Assembly (NCBI GenBank): GCA_019113125.1
Contig: DXIA01000145.1
Coordinates: forward strand, 1-11,925
Source: Candidatus Pygmaiobacter gallistercoris
GTDB taxonomy: Bacteria > Bacillota > Clostridia > Oscillospirales > Ruminococcaceae
DNA: 11,925 nt
Reading direction: 5' to 3'
Shown here: piece after piece, positions 1 through 6,008 of the stretch
Layout of the letters: each line of letters starts with the position of its first letter
How positions within the stretch are numbered: the first letter of the stretch is position 1
Position numbers and translations under genes: made by a program
Notes under the pieces: generated by a model
What the model was told of the DNA's origin: nothing
Database searches by the model: none
The model's input: the letters and a program-made list of their open reading frames with translations, nothing else

Positions 1-1
1 C

Positions 2-1723
2 ACCCGGATGATCGAGCACGCCTATAGCTTTGATTTTATCGTCACCACCAGTGAGTTCGAGGCGCTGGTGCTCGAGTGCAGCCAGATCAAGCTGCACTCC
101 CCCAAATACAATATTCTGCTCAAGGATGATAAGGGATACTGCTTTATCCGGGTGGGGAAGGGACCCTACCCTCGGATCACCGCCGAACTGCAGAAACAGG
201 AGGATGGTGCCCAGTGGATCGGCCCGTATATGAGCAGCTTTGCGGTGCGGGAGATGGTTGAGACGGCGCAGGATGTCTTTCGGCTGCATCGCTGCAACAA
301 GCAGTTCCCGCGGGATTTCGGCAAGGAGCGCCCCTGTCTCAACTACCACATCGGCAAATGTATGGCCCCCTGTACCGGCAAGATCAGCGAGGCGGAGTAT
401 GCCGAGTGTGTCGACGGAGCGGTGCGGCTGATCCGCAGCGGAAAAAATGAGATCCTGAAGATCCTCCGCCGCAGGATGGAGGAGGCCAGCGAGGCGCTTG
501 AATTTGAGAAGGCCGCGCTGGTGCGGGACCAGATCAACGCGATCGAGAAGGTCTCTGCGGGGCAACGGGTGGTGCAGAGCACCATCAGACAGGCGGACGT
601 CTTCAGTTTCGTCGCGGCGCATGGGGCGGTTTGCGCTGCGATGCTCGCCTTCCGTGAGGGGAGGCTGGTGGATAAAAACGAGTTCACCTTTCCGGATACC
701 ACCGATGCGGATGAGGTGCGGGAGGAATTTCTCGCCCGCTTTTACAGCGGCGGGCGGCGGATTCCCCGCCAGATTCTGCTGGACAAGCTGCCGGAATCAG
801 CGCCGGCGCTTGAGCAGATGCTGACCGAGCAGGCGGGCCACAAGGTCGTGCTGTCGGTTCCCCAGCGAGGGGACGGGCCGCGGCTGGTCCAGATGGCGGC
901 GCTCAATGCCTCCGAGAGCCTGACGCTGCGCAGCGGCCGGGTTTCGCGGGAGGAGCGGCTGCTGGACGAGGTGGCGAAGACCCTCGGGCTCGACAACCCG
1001 CCGGCTGTCATCGAGAGCTATGATATCTCCAACTGGGGGGAGGGGACCAGCGTCGCCGGCATGGTTGTCTTTGAGAACGGAAAGCCGAAAAAGAGCGGTT
1101 ACCGGCGTTTCAAGATCAAGAGCGTCGCGGGGACCGACGACTACGCCTCGATGGCGGAGGTGCTCTGGCGGCGCGCCTATGAGTACGCGAATGAGGGCAA
1201 GGGACAGTTCGCGACCAAGCCGGATCTGATCCTGCTCGACGGCGGCAAGGGTCAGCTGTCGGCGGTGACCGCGGCACTGAAGGGAACCGCATTTGAGGAT
1301 GTGCCGACCTTCGGCATGGTCAAAGATGACCGGCACCGCACCCGCGCGATCGTCTCAAAGGATGGGGAGATCGCCCTCTCGATGCACCGCTCGGTCTATA
1401 CCTTTATCAGCACGATCCAGGATGAGGTGCATCGGTTTTCCATCGACTACCAGCGCCGGGCGGGAAAAAAGAAGACCTTTTCCTCCACCCTGATGCAGAT
1501 CCCCGGGGTGGGGGAGGCGACCGCCAAAAAGCTGCTGCGGACAATGAAGACAATTCACGCCATCAGCGAGGCCACCCCTGCGCAGTTGATCGAAAAGGCA
1601 GGTTTGCCCACCCGGACCGCAGATGCAGTCTGGGCCTATTATCACCCGAAGGTCCCGGTTGACAACCAGCCGCAAACCGGGGATAATAATACAGTTGAAC
1701 CGACCGGAGAGGGGAAGAGATGA
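2..1723 (+). CDS. uvrC: UvrABC excinuclease subunit C (5' end cut by the window)
   Basis: UvrC makes both incisions around UvrAB-marked DNA lesions in nucleotide excision repair, in the cytoplasm. The reading frame is open to the window edge (codons for T-R precede the first ATG at 8), and the visible text starts inside the GIY-YIG domain, so about 50 N-terminal residues, including the GIY...YIG motif, lie outside. Counting from the ATG at 8: the end of the GIY-YIG domain (residues 1-50, with LLKDDKGYCFIRV); four cysteines C96, C110, C118 and C122 in the pattern that binds an Fe-S cluster in UvrC; a UVR (UvrB-binding) motif at about 148-183; the RNase H-like nuclease domain with D339 (YDIS), D377/D378, D411 (LLDGGKGQ) and H475; and helix-hairpin-helix repeats at about 495-545 (IPGVGEATAKKLL). 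The C-terminal 25 residues are a polar, probably disordered tail. Its stop lies 1 nt before rsmD, so the two are very likely co-transcribed. The identification is certain; only the start is missing. Confidence 0.97.
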   Translation, partial: TRMIEHAYSFDFIVTTSEFEALVLECSQIKLHSPKYNILLKDDKGYCFIRVGKGPYPRITAELQKQEDGAQWIGPYMSSFAVREMVETAQDVFRLHRCNKQFPRDFGKERPCLNYHIGKCMAPCTGKISEAEYAECVDGAVRLIRSGKNEILKILRRRMEEASEALEFEKAALVRDQINAIEKVSAGQRVVQSTIRQADVFSFVAAHGAVCAAMLAFREGRLVDKNEFTFPDTTDADEVREEFLARFYSGGRRIPRQILLDKLPESAPALEQMLTEQAGHKVVLSVPQRGDGPRLVQMAALNASESLTLRSGRVSREERLLDEVAKTLGLDNPPAVIESYDISNWGEGTSVAGMVVFENGKPKKSGYRRFKIKSVAGTDDYASMAEVLWRRAYEYANEGKGQFATKPDLILLDGGKGQLSAVTAALKGTAFEDVPTFGMVKDDRHRTRAIVSKDGEIALSMHRSVYTFISTIQDEVHRFSIDYQRRAGKKKTFSSTLMQIPGVGEATAKKLLRTMKTIHAISEATPAQLIEKAGLPTRTADAVWAYYHPKVPVDNQPQTGDNNTVEPTGEGKR

Positions 1724-1724
1724 G

Positions 1725-2288
1725 ATGAGAGTAATTGCCGGAACCGCGCGGGGAACCCGGCTGTCGACCCTGCCGGGAACCGATGTGACCCGTCCCACCG
1801 TCGACCGGGTCAAGGAGGGGATGTTCAGCGCGCTGCAGTTCATTCTGCCCGGTGCCCGGGTGCTGGATCTCTTCGCCGGCAGCGGCCAGCTGGGAATCGA
1901 GGCGCTCTCCCGCGGCGCGGCCCACTGTGTCTTTGTGGATGAGAACCGCGGGGCGATCCAGATCGTGCGCCGCAACCTCGCCGCGGCGGGGGTGGCGGAT
2001 CGCGCCGAGGTACTGCAGACCGGCGCACAAGGATATCTCGCATCCACGAGTGCGCAGTTTGATATCCTGCTGCTCGATCCGCCCTATCGCCACGACACGC
2101 TGGCACAGCTGCTGCCGGCGCTCGCGCGGGTGACCGCGCCGGGCGGGGTGATCCTCTGTGAAAGCGAGCGAGAGGCGGTGCTGCCGGAGCAGGTGGCGGG
2201 TCTGCGGAGAAAAAAGCAGTACCGGTACGGTACCGTGCTGGTCAGCCGGTATGAGAAAGACGAGCTGGAAGGGGAACCTGAATTATGA
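1725..2288 (+). CDS. rsmD: 16S rRNA (guanine966-N2)-methyltransferase RsmD
   Basis: RsmD transfers a methyl group from S-adenosylmethionine to N2 of G966 of 16S rRNA during 30S subunit assembly. The 187-residue product has the family's usual length. Visible motifs: N-terminal MRVIAGTARGTRL; RPTVDRVKEGMF (23-34), the family signature; SAM-binding motif I VLDLFAGSGQLGIEAL (46-61); acidic motif II around VDEN (71-74); and the catalytic DPPY (118-121). The frame is open further upstream, to an ATG at 1623, but that would bury 100 nt inside uvrC. The ATG at 1725 fits the family N-terminus and follows a purine-rich ribosome site (GGAGAGGGGAAG, 1706-1717). It begins 1 nt after the uvrC stop and its own TGA overlaps the coaD ATG (ATGA, 2285-2288), which suggests translational coupling. 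Confidence 0.95.
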   Translation: MRVIAGTARGTRLSTLPGTDVTRPTVDRVKEGMFSALQFILPGARVLDLFAGSGQLGIEALSRGAAHCVFVDENRGAIQIVRRNLAAAGVADRAEVLQTGAQGYLASTSAQFDILLLDPPYRHDTLAQLLPALARVTAPGGVILCESEREAVLPEQVAGLRRKKQYRYGTVLVSRYEKDELEGEPEL

Positions 2289-2812
2289 CGATCGCGATCT
2301 GTCCGGGCAGTTTTGACCCGGTGACCAAAGGACATCTGGATATCATCAAGCGCAGTGCGGAGATCTTTGAAAAGGTGATCGTGCTGGTGCTGATCAATCC
2401 GGCCAAGACTCCGACCTTTACGGTGGAGGAGCGGGTGGAGCTGCTGCGGCGGGCGCTGGCTGAATTGCCGCAGGAGAGCCGGGCCAAGATCGAGGTGGAT
2501 TCCTCTCCGGGGCTTTTGGTGGATTATGCGAAGGAGCACTGCGCCCGGGTTGCAGTCAAGGGCCTGCGGGCGGTCACCGACTTTGAATATGAGTTTCAGC
2601 AGGCGCTGATCAACAAAAAGCTGTATCCGGAATTTGAGACGGTGTTCATAACCTGTAATTCGCATTATATGTATCTCTCTTCGACGATGGTCAAACAGAT
2701 TGCCGCCGAGGGACGGGATGTGCGGGAGTTCATCCCGGCTGCGATTTATGAGGATGTCATGCACCGGGTCTATCGCCCCAGACCCTGCGGATTTTCACAA
2801 GAGCAGAAATAA
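2285..2812 (+). CDS. coaD: Phosphopantetheine adenylyltransferase (CoA synthesis, step 4)
   Basis: CoaD joins 4'-phosphopantetheine and ATP to give dephospho-CoA and pyrophosphate, the penultimate step of coenzyme A synthesis. The 175-residue protein is a little longer than the usual 160 because of a basic, proline-containing tail (residues 163-175). Visible nucleotidyltransferase motifs: GSFDPVTKGHLD (8-19) with the T/HxGH signature at T14-H17; a lysine at K41; VKGLRAVTDFEYE (91-103) with the conserved Arg at 95; and YLSSTMVKQIA (130-140), the ISSTxVR-type ATP loop. A strong GGAAGGGG ribosome site (2270-2277) sits inside the end of rsmD, and the start overlaps the rsmD stop by 4 nt. The rsmD-coaD pair is a common conserved order in Firmicutes, which supports both calls. 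Confidence 0.97.
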   Translation: MTIAICPGSFDPVTKGHLDIIKRSAEIFEKVIVLVLINPAKTPTFTVEERVELLRRALAELPQESRAKIEVDSSPGLLVDYAKEHCARVAVKGLRAVTDFEYEFQQALINKKLYPEFETVFITCNSHYMYLSSTMVKQIAAEGRDVREFIPAAIYEDVMHRVYRPRPCGFSQEQK

Positions 2813-2834
2813 GAAGGAAACGAGGTGCCGAGAC

Positions 2835-3293
2835 ATGAATGTGGATGAGTTGCTGGATTTGCTGGATGAGACGTTGGAGGAATCGACCAACCTGCCCTTT
2901 ACCGGCGGCAAGCGGATGGTGGATGTCGACAAGGTGCGGGACATCATCGATGACATCCGGCTGAACTTGCCCTCCGAGATCAAGCAGGCCAAAGCGATCG
3001 TGAATGACCGCGCGGAGATTGTCGCCGGCGCGCGGCGCGAATCGGAGGGAATTATCAAAAAGGCGGAGGATCGCGCGCGGATTCTCGTCGATCAGCAGGA
3101 GATCGTGCGGCAGGCGCAGCAGAAGGCTGCGGAGCTGCTCTCGGCGGCGCAGCAGCAGTCCCGCGAGATGCGGACCACCATCACCGATTACTGCGAGAAT
3201 ATGCTGCGCCAGACCGAGGAGTCGCTGGCTCACAGTGCCGCCGAGGTCAAAAATGTGCGCAGCGCACTGCGGCAGAAAGCAAAAAAAGGCTGA
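2835..3293 (+). CDS. Small coiled-coil protein of unknown function (often labelled ATPase or ATP synthase B-like)
   Basis: A 152-residue soluble protein with no signal peptide, membrane segment or cysteine motif. Residues 1-45 form an acidic N-terminal part (MNVDELLDLLDETLEES, then a short FTGGKRMVDVDKVRDIIDDIR segment). Residues 47-148 are one long charged, alanine- and glutamine-rich helix with heptad character, ending in a basic RQKAKKG tail. Such proteins downstream of coaD in Clostridia are commonly auto-annotated as ATPase or ATP synthase F0 subunit B because of the coiled coil. Nothing here shows a nucleotide-binding motif, so I would not carry over that name. A DivIVA-like or scaffolding role is possible but unproven. 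The ATG at 2835 has GAGG (2822-2825) nine nt upstream; an upstream in-frame ATG at 2700 would overlap coaD heavily and is rejected. It lies 22 nt after coaD and is the last gene of the operon. Confidence 0.8.
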   Translation: MNVDELLDLLDETLEESTNLPFTGGKRMVDVDKVRDIIDDIRLNLPSEIKQAKAIVNDRAEIVAGARRESEGIIKKAEDRARILVDQQEIVRQAQQKAAELLSAAQQQSREMRTTITDYCENMLRQTEESLAHSAAEVKNVRSALRQKAKKG

Positions 3294-3322
3294 AGCGTTT
3301 TTGCAGATTGAAGGACCGGTCA

Positions 3323-3343
3323 CTTTACCCAAAACGGGTAAAG
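3323..3343 (+). repeat. Perfect 8-bp hairpin in the left arm of the intergenic element
   Basis: CTTTACCC (3323-3330) pairs perfectly with GGGTAAAG (3336-3343) around an AAAAC loop. It contains the 15 nt by which the left arm exceeds the right arm, so it may be a later insertion or tandem-type slippage in this arm. No T-run follows, so it is not a classical terminator alone. Confidence 0.7.
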
Positions 3344-3367
3344 GTGTGGCAGGATAAGAAAACAACG

Positions 3368-3477
3368 GTTCTGCCGTAGACTTTTGGCGTAGAAAGCACT
3401 TAGAGCGACCCCCCAAGCCACCAAGGCTTGAGGGGCCGCTCTTCGCACTTTCTCCATCCAAAATTCTGGGGCAGAAC
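3368..3477 (+). repeat. Long nested hairpin (internal arm 1 of the intergenic element)
   Basis: Successive complementary blocks run inward: GTTCTGCC/GGCAGAAC (3368-3375 with 3470-3477), TTTTGG/CCAAAA (3382-3387 with 3458-3463), GAAAG/CTTTC (3392-3396 with 3448-3452), then an 18-position stem 3402-3419 with 3425-3442 (16 Watson-Crick pairs, two A/C mismatches) closed by the loop ACCAA. The blocks are separated by internal loops of similar size on both sides, as in a folded RNA or an old palindrome. Confidence 0.75.
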
Positions 3478-3486
3478 TGCAAGGCA

Positions 3487-3596
3487 CCGTAAAAAGGTCG
3501 ATTTTGATGCGGGTGCAAGGAAAAATGTCGAAGGCACCCTTTGTGGTTGTCGAGACGTTTTGACGCCGCAGCCGCGCAAAAGCGGCCTTTTTACGG
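3487..3596 (+). repeat. Second internal stem-loop domain of the intergenic element
   Basis: CCGTAAAAAGGTCG (3487-3500) pairs with CGGCCTTTTTACGG (3583-3596), with one U-G if transcribed on the + strand. Inside lie GGGTGC/GCACCC (3511-3516 with 3534-3539) and GCCGC/GCGGC (3571-3575 with 3582-3586) around GCAAAA. The latter, followed by T5, resembles a short terminator, but it competes with the 14-bp stem. Confidence 0.65.
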
Positions 3597-3677
3597 CGTT
3601 GTTTTCTTATTCTGCCACACCTAAGGGGACCGGCCTTTTTTTTCTCTGCAATATTTCACGATTCTCAAGATTAATTC

Positions 3678-3713
3678 TTGAACTTTTTGTTAAAATTTGA
3701 TATCCTATATAAC
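3678..3713 (+). promoter_or_regulatory. Probable promoter of the amidohydrolase/membrane-protein operon
   Basis: The AT-rich stretch between the intergenic element and the GTG start holds TTGAAC (3678-3683), a 17-nt spacer and TATCCT (3701-3706). An alternative is TTGTTA (3687-3692), 15 nt, TATAAC (3708-3713). Both are partial sigma-A matches. A short dyad, TCAAGA/TCTTGA (3665-3670 with 3676-3681), overlaps the first -35 box and could be an operator. The resulting leader would be about 65-75 nt. Confidence 0.45.
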
Positions 3714-3770
3714 AGTTGGTTCGGAAAGTTCGCAGTACAAAAACAAATGTAGAACGGACCGAAACAAAAA

Positions 3771-3775
3771 GGAGG
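3771..3775 (+). promoter_or_regulatory. Shine-Dalgarno GGAGG that decides a GTG start
   Basis: GGAGG lies 8 nt before the in-frame GTG at 3784, whereas the in-frame ATG at 3697 falls within the promoter region and has no ribosome site. This fixes the amidohydrolase start at 3784. Confidence 0.8.
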
Positions 3776-3783
3776 CGCGGAGT

Positions 3784-5208
3784 GTGGAACTTCGAGACAA
3801 AATTTGCAGCCTTGTGGATGCCAAGGCGGATTGCTTTGTGGCGTTGAATGACCGGATCTGGGCGACCCCGGAACTGGATTTCAAGGAGACAAAGAGCGCG
3901 GCGGCGTTGATTGAGGTGCTGAAAGCGGAAGGCTTTCAGGTGGAAGAAGGACTTGCCGGAATCCCAACGGCTTTTATGGGCAGCTGGGGCAGCGGCAGAC
4001 CGATCATCGGCATTTTGGGCGAGTACGACGCCCTGCCCGGCCTCAGCCAGAAAGCGGGCTGTCCGGTAAAGGAGCCGGTGGAAGAGGGCGGCAACGGACA
4101 TGGCTGCGGTCATTGTGCACTGGGCAGCGGATCGCTGGCAGCTGCGGTTGCGGTCAAGGATTACATGAAGGAGACCGGAATGACCGGCACCATCCGGTTC
4201 TACGGCTGCCCGGCTGAGGAACACGGCTGTGGCAAAACCTTTATGACCCGGGAAGGTGTGTTCGATGAACTGGACGCCGCGCTGACCTGGCATCCCGGGG
4301 ACAGCAACAGCGTGTGGGGAATCTCCTCGCTGGCCAACCGGCACATTCATTTTCACTTCAAGGGCAAGACGGCACACGCGGCTGCGGCTCCGCAGCTGGG
4401 ACGCAGCGCACTGGATGCCTGCGAGCTGATGAATGTCGGGGTCAACTATCTGCGGGAGCATATCATTCCCGAGGCGCGGATTCACTACGCCTATCTTGAT
4501 GTGGGCGGCGACGCGCCGAACGTGGTGCAGGGCACCGCAACGACCTATTACATGATCCGCGCACCGAAGATCAAGCAGGTGCTCGAACTCTGTGAACGGG
4601 TATACGACATCGCCCGCGGCGCGGCGCTGATGACCGGCACCGAGGTCAGCTGGGAGATCAAGCAGGGCCTGTGCGACTATATTCCGAACCGCGCTCTCAG
4701 CGAGCTTGCGGCGGAATGCATGGCAGAGGTTGGTGCACCGGCGTTTGATGAGGCGGATTATGAGCTTGCCCGCAAATTCCGCGCAACGCTCTCCGAGCGG
4801 GAGCAGGCCGCTCCTGCCGCTCTGGTCAAGGCCTTTGGCGCGCAGGAGGCGCAGGAGATCACCGAGGGTGGTCTGTGCAATGTGGTGCTGCCCTACATCC
4901 ATATGCCCGAGATCGCAATGCCGGGTTCCACCGATGTGGGCGATGTGAGCTATGCGGTACCCACCGCCCAGATGGGGATGGCCACCGCCGCAATCGGAAC
5001 CGGCGCACATACCTGGCAGATGACCGCGCAGGTCGGCAGCAGCATCGGGCACAAGGGAATGCTCGCAGTCGGCAAGGCGCTGGCACTGACCGCGGTGCGG
5101 ATGTTCCAGGATCCTTCGGTCATCGAGCGGGCGAAGGAAGAGCACAAGCAGAATGCACCGGAGGGGTATCTGTGTCCGATCCCCGACGATGTCAAGCCGA
5201 GCCTGTGA
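3784..5208 (+). CDS. abgB: M20-family amidohydrolase, AbgB-like (p-aminobenzoyl-glutamate hydrolase subunit B type)
   Basis: A 474-residue cytoplasmic metallohydrolase, close in length to E. coli AbgB, which with AbgA cleaves p-aminobenzoyl-glutamate to p-aminobenzoate and glutamate. Counting from the GTG: ILGEYDALPGLS (77-88); NGHGCGHCALG (104-114), with the Cys/His metal ligands C108 and H110 of M20D enzymes; PAEEHGCGKTFM (143-154), where E145-E146 supply the general base and a metal ligand; WHPG (169-172); the GKTAHAAAAP loop (194-203) of the lid/dimer domain; GSTDVGDVSYAVP (381-393); and IGHKGM (421-426), with the late metal ligand H423. All catalytic residues seem present. No AbgA partner and no AbgT transporter is visible; two unrelated membrane proteins follow instead. 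The family call is strong. The substrate is inferred: other N-acyl amino acids, dipeptides or amides are possible. Confidence 0.88.
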   Translation: MELRDKICSLVDAKADCFVALNDRIWATPELDFKETKSAAALIEVLKAEGFQVEEGLAGIPTAFMGSWGSGRPIIGILGEYDALPGLSQKAGCPVKEPVEEGGNGHGCGHCALGSGSLAAAVAVKDYMKETGMTGTIRFYGCPAEEHGCGKTFMTREGVFDELDAALTWHPGDSNSVWGISSLANRHIHFHFKGKTAHAAAAPQLGRSALDACELMNVGVNYLREHIIPEARIHYAYLDVGGDAPNVVQGTATTYYMIRAPKIKQVLELCERVYDIARGAALMTGTEVSWEIKQGLCDYIPNRALSELAAECMAEVGAPAFDEADYELARKFRATLSEREQAAPAALVKAFGAQEAQEITEGGLCNVVLPYIHMPEIAMPGSTDVGDVSYAVPTAQMGMATAAIGTGAHTWQMTAQVGSSIGHKGMLAVGKALALTAVRMFQDPSVIERAKEEHKQNAPEGYLCPIPDDVKPSL

Positions 5209-5255
5209 GCGACAGGACACGGCACCGTCAGGAAATGTAAGGAGGAAATGTAACC

Positions 5256-5978
5256 ATGAAGTTTTTGGAGATTATGAACAGTTCGCTGCTGTTCATCCTG
5301 GTCGAGCTGGGCATTGCCTATGTCCTGCTGTTCTGCGGCGTTACCCTTTTCCGTTCCTATCGCCACGGCGTGGAAATCGGGCTGTCCAAGCAGCAGCTGC
5401 GCACCGCGATTACCTCTTCGGCGATTTATTCCATCGTTCCGTCTCTCTCGATTGTGGTCGGTCTGGTCAGCCTTTCCACCGCAATCGGCATCCCCTGGGC
5501 ACAGTTCCGCCTCTCGGTTGTCGGTGCGGTCACCTATGAGCTGATGGCTGCCGAGATGGCCGCCACCGGCGCCGGCTACACCTCGATGGCCGAGCTGGCC
5601 GCCTCCGCGGAGGGCGCTTCGCTGGCCGGTACCGTTATGTTTGTTATGAGCATCGGTATCCTCGCCGGCTGCATTGCGCTGCTCCTCTTCGGTCCCAAGA
5701 TCATCGAGGGCGTCTCCGGCCTGCGCTCCAAGCACGGCGAGTGGGGCGCACTGATGACCGGCGTTCTCTCGATGGCCATCATCGAGGCTTTCCTGCCGAT
5801 GCAGCTGGTCAAGGGCCCTGTCTTTATCGCGGTTGTTGCGACCTCGATCATCGTCACCCTGCTGCAGGTCCTGCTGGTCAAGGTGACCGGTTGGAAATGG
5901 TGGAACAACTTTGTCATGGCGGTCACGCTGCTGGTCGGCATGGGCTCCTCGCTGCTCTGGCTGCAGCTGCTGGGCTGA
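5256..5978 (+). CDS. Polytopic membrane protein, DUF5058-like (presumed transporter subunit 1)
   Basis: A 240-residue hydrophobic protein with about six membrane segments (roughly 8-32, 52-78, 123-147, 163-181, 187-208 and 217-238). A basic cytoplasmic loop (SYRHGVEIGLSKQQLRT, 34-50) follows segment 1, and an Ala/Met/Glu-rich stretch (YELMAAEMAATGAG, 94-107) follows segment 2. From memory it resembles the Firmicutes DUF5058 family, which has no assigned function; I could not search for it. There is no ATP-binding motif and no cleavable signal. The ATG at 5256 follows GGAGGAAATG (5241-5250). It lies 47 nt after the hydrolase and 30 nt before a second membrane protein, on the same strand. The arrangement suggests a two-subunit secondary transporter importing the substrate of the hydrolase; this is inference from context. 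Confidence 0.8.
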   Translation: MKFLEIMNSSLLFILVELGIAYVLLFCGVTLFRSYRHGVEIGLSKQQLRTAITSSAIYSIVPSLSIVVGLVSLSTAIGIPWAQFRLSVVGAVTYELMAAEMAATGAGYTSMAELAASAEGASLAGTVMFVMSIGILAGCIALLLFGPKIIEGVSGLRSKHGEWGALMTGVLSMAIIEAFLPMQLVKGPVFIAVVATSIIVTLLQVLLVKVTGWKWWNNFVMAVTLLVGMGSSLLWLQLLG

Positions 5979-6008
5979 GATTGCGCTTAGGGAAAGGAAG
6001 ATACGATC

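Larger units (their letters stand above)
3311..3643 (+). repeat. Intergenic inverted-repeat element, foldable into a three-way junction, ending at T8
   Basis: Seen directly: 3343-3367 is the reverse complement of 3597-3621 at 24 of 25 positions, the exception being a G/T pair. The outer ends pair again: CCGGTC (3316-3321) with GACCGG (3628-3633), continuing through 3327/3622. The left arm carries 15 extra nt (3328-3342). Inside, two further arms abut the terminal stem: GTTCTGCC (3368-3375) with GGCAGAAC (3470-3477), and a 14-bp stem 3487-3500 with 3583-3596 (one G/T). Eight T follow at 3636-3643. No convincing reading frame lies inside. It could be a small non-autonomous mobile element (MITE-like), a dispersed genome repeat, or a large structured RNA that also terminates the upstream operon. 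No clear target-site duplication was found. The inverted repeats are certain; the function is not. Confidence 0.8.

Noticed and set aside
8..1723. ATG at position 8 as the true uvrC start
   Set aside because: The family sequence clearly begins earlier; the GIY-YIG motif would be missing and the frame is open to the window edge.
3279..3304. GCAAAAA/TTTTTGC hairpin across the stop of the coiled-coil gene as a terminator
   Set aside because: The T-run is part of the stem and nothing T-rich follows it, so it lacks the form of an intrinsic terminator.
3313..3633. GGACCGG at both ends of the element (3313-3319 and 3627-3633) as a target-site duplication
   Set aside because: The sequence lies within the pairing terminal arms and is nearly self-complementary, so a direct repeat arises automatically; no duplication is seen outside the arms.
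3428..3700. Possible small protein within the intergenic element
   Set aside because: No ribosome site, odd composition, and the frame runs through the inverted repeats and T-run; structure explains the region better.
3607..5220. Long open frame on the - strand opposite the amidohydrolase gene
   Set aside because: It mirrors a GC-rich real gene, its translation is low-complexity (His/Arg/Gly-rich) without recognisable motifs, and it runs into the AT-rich promoter region.
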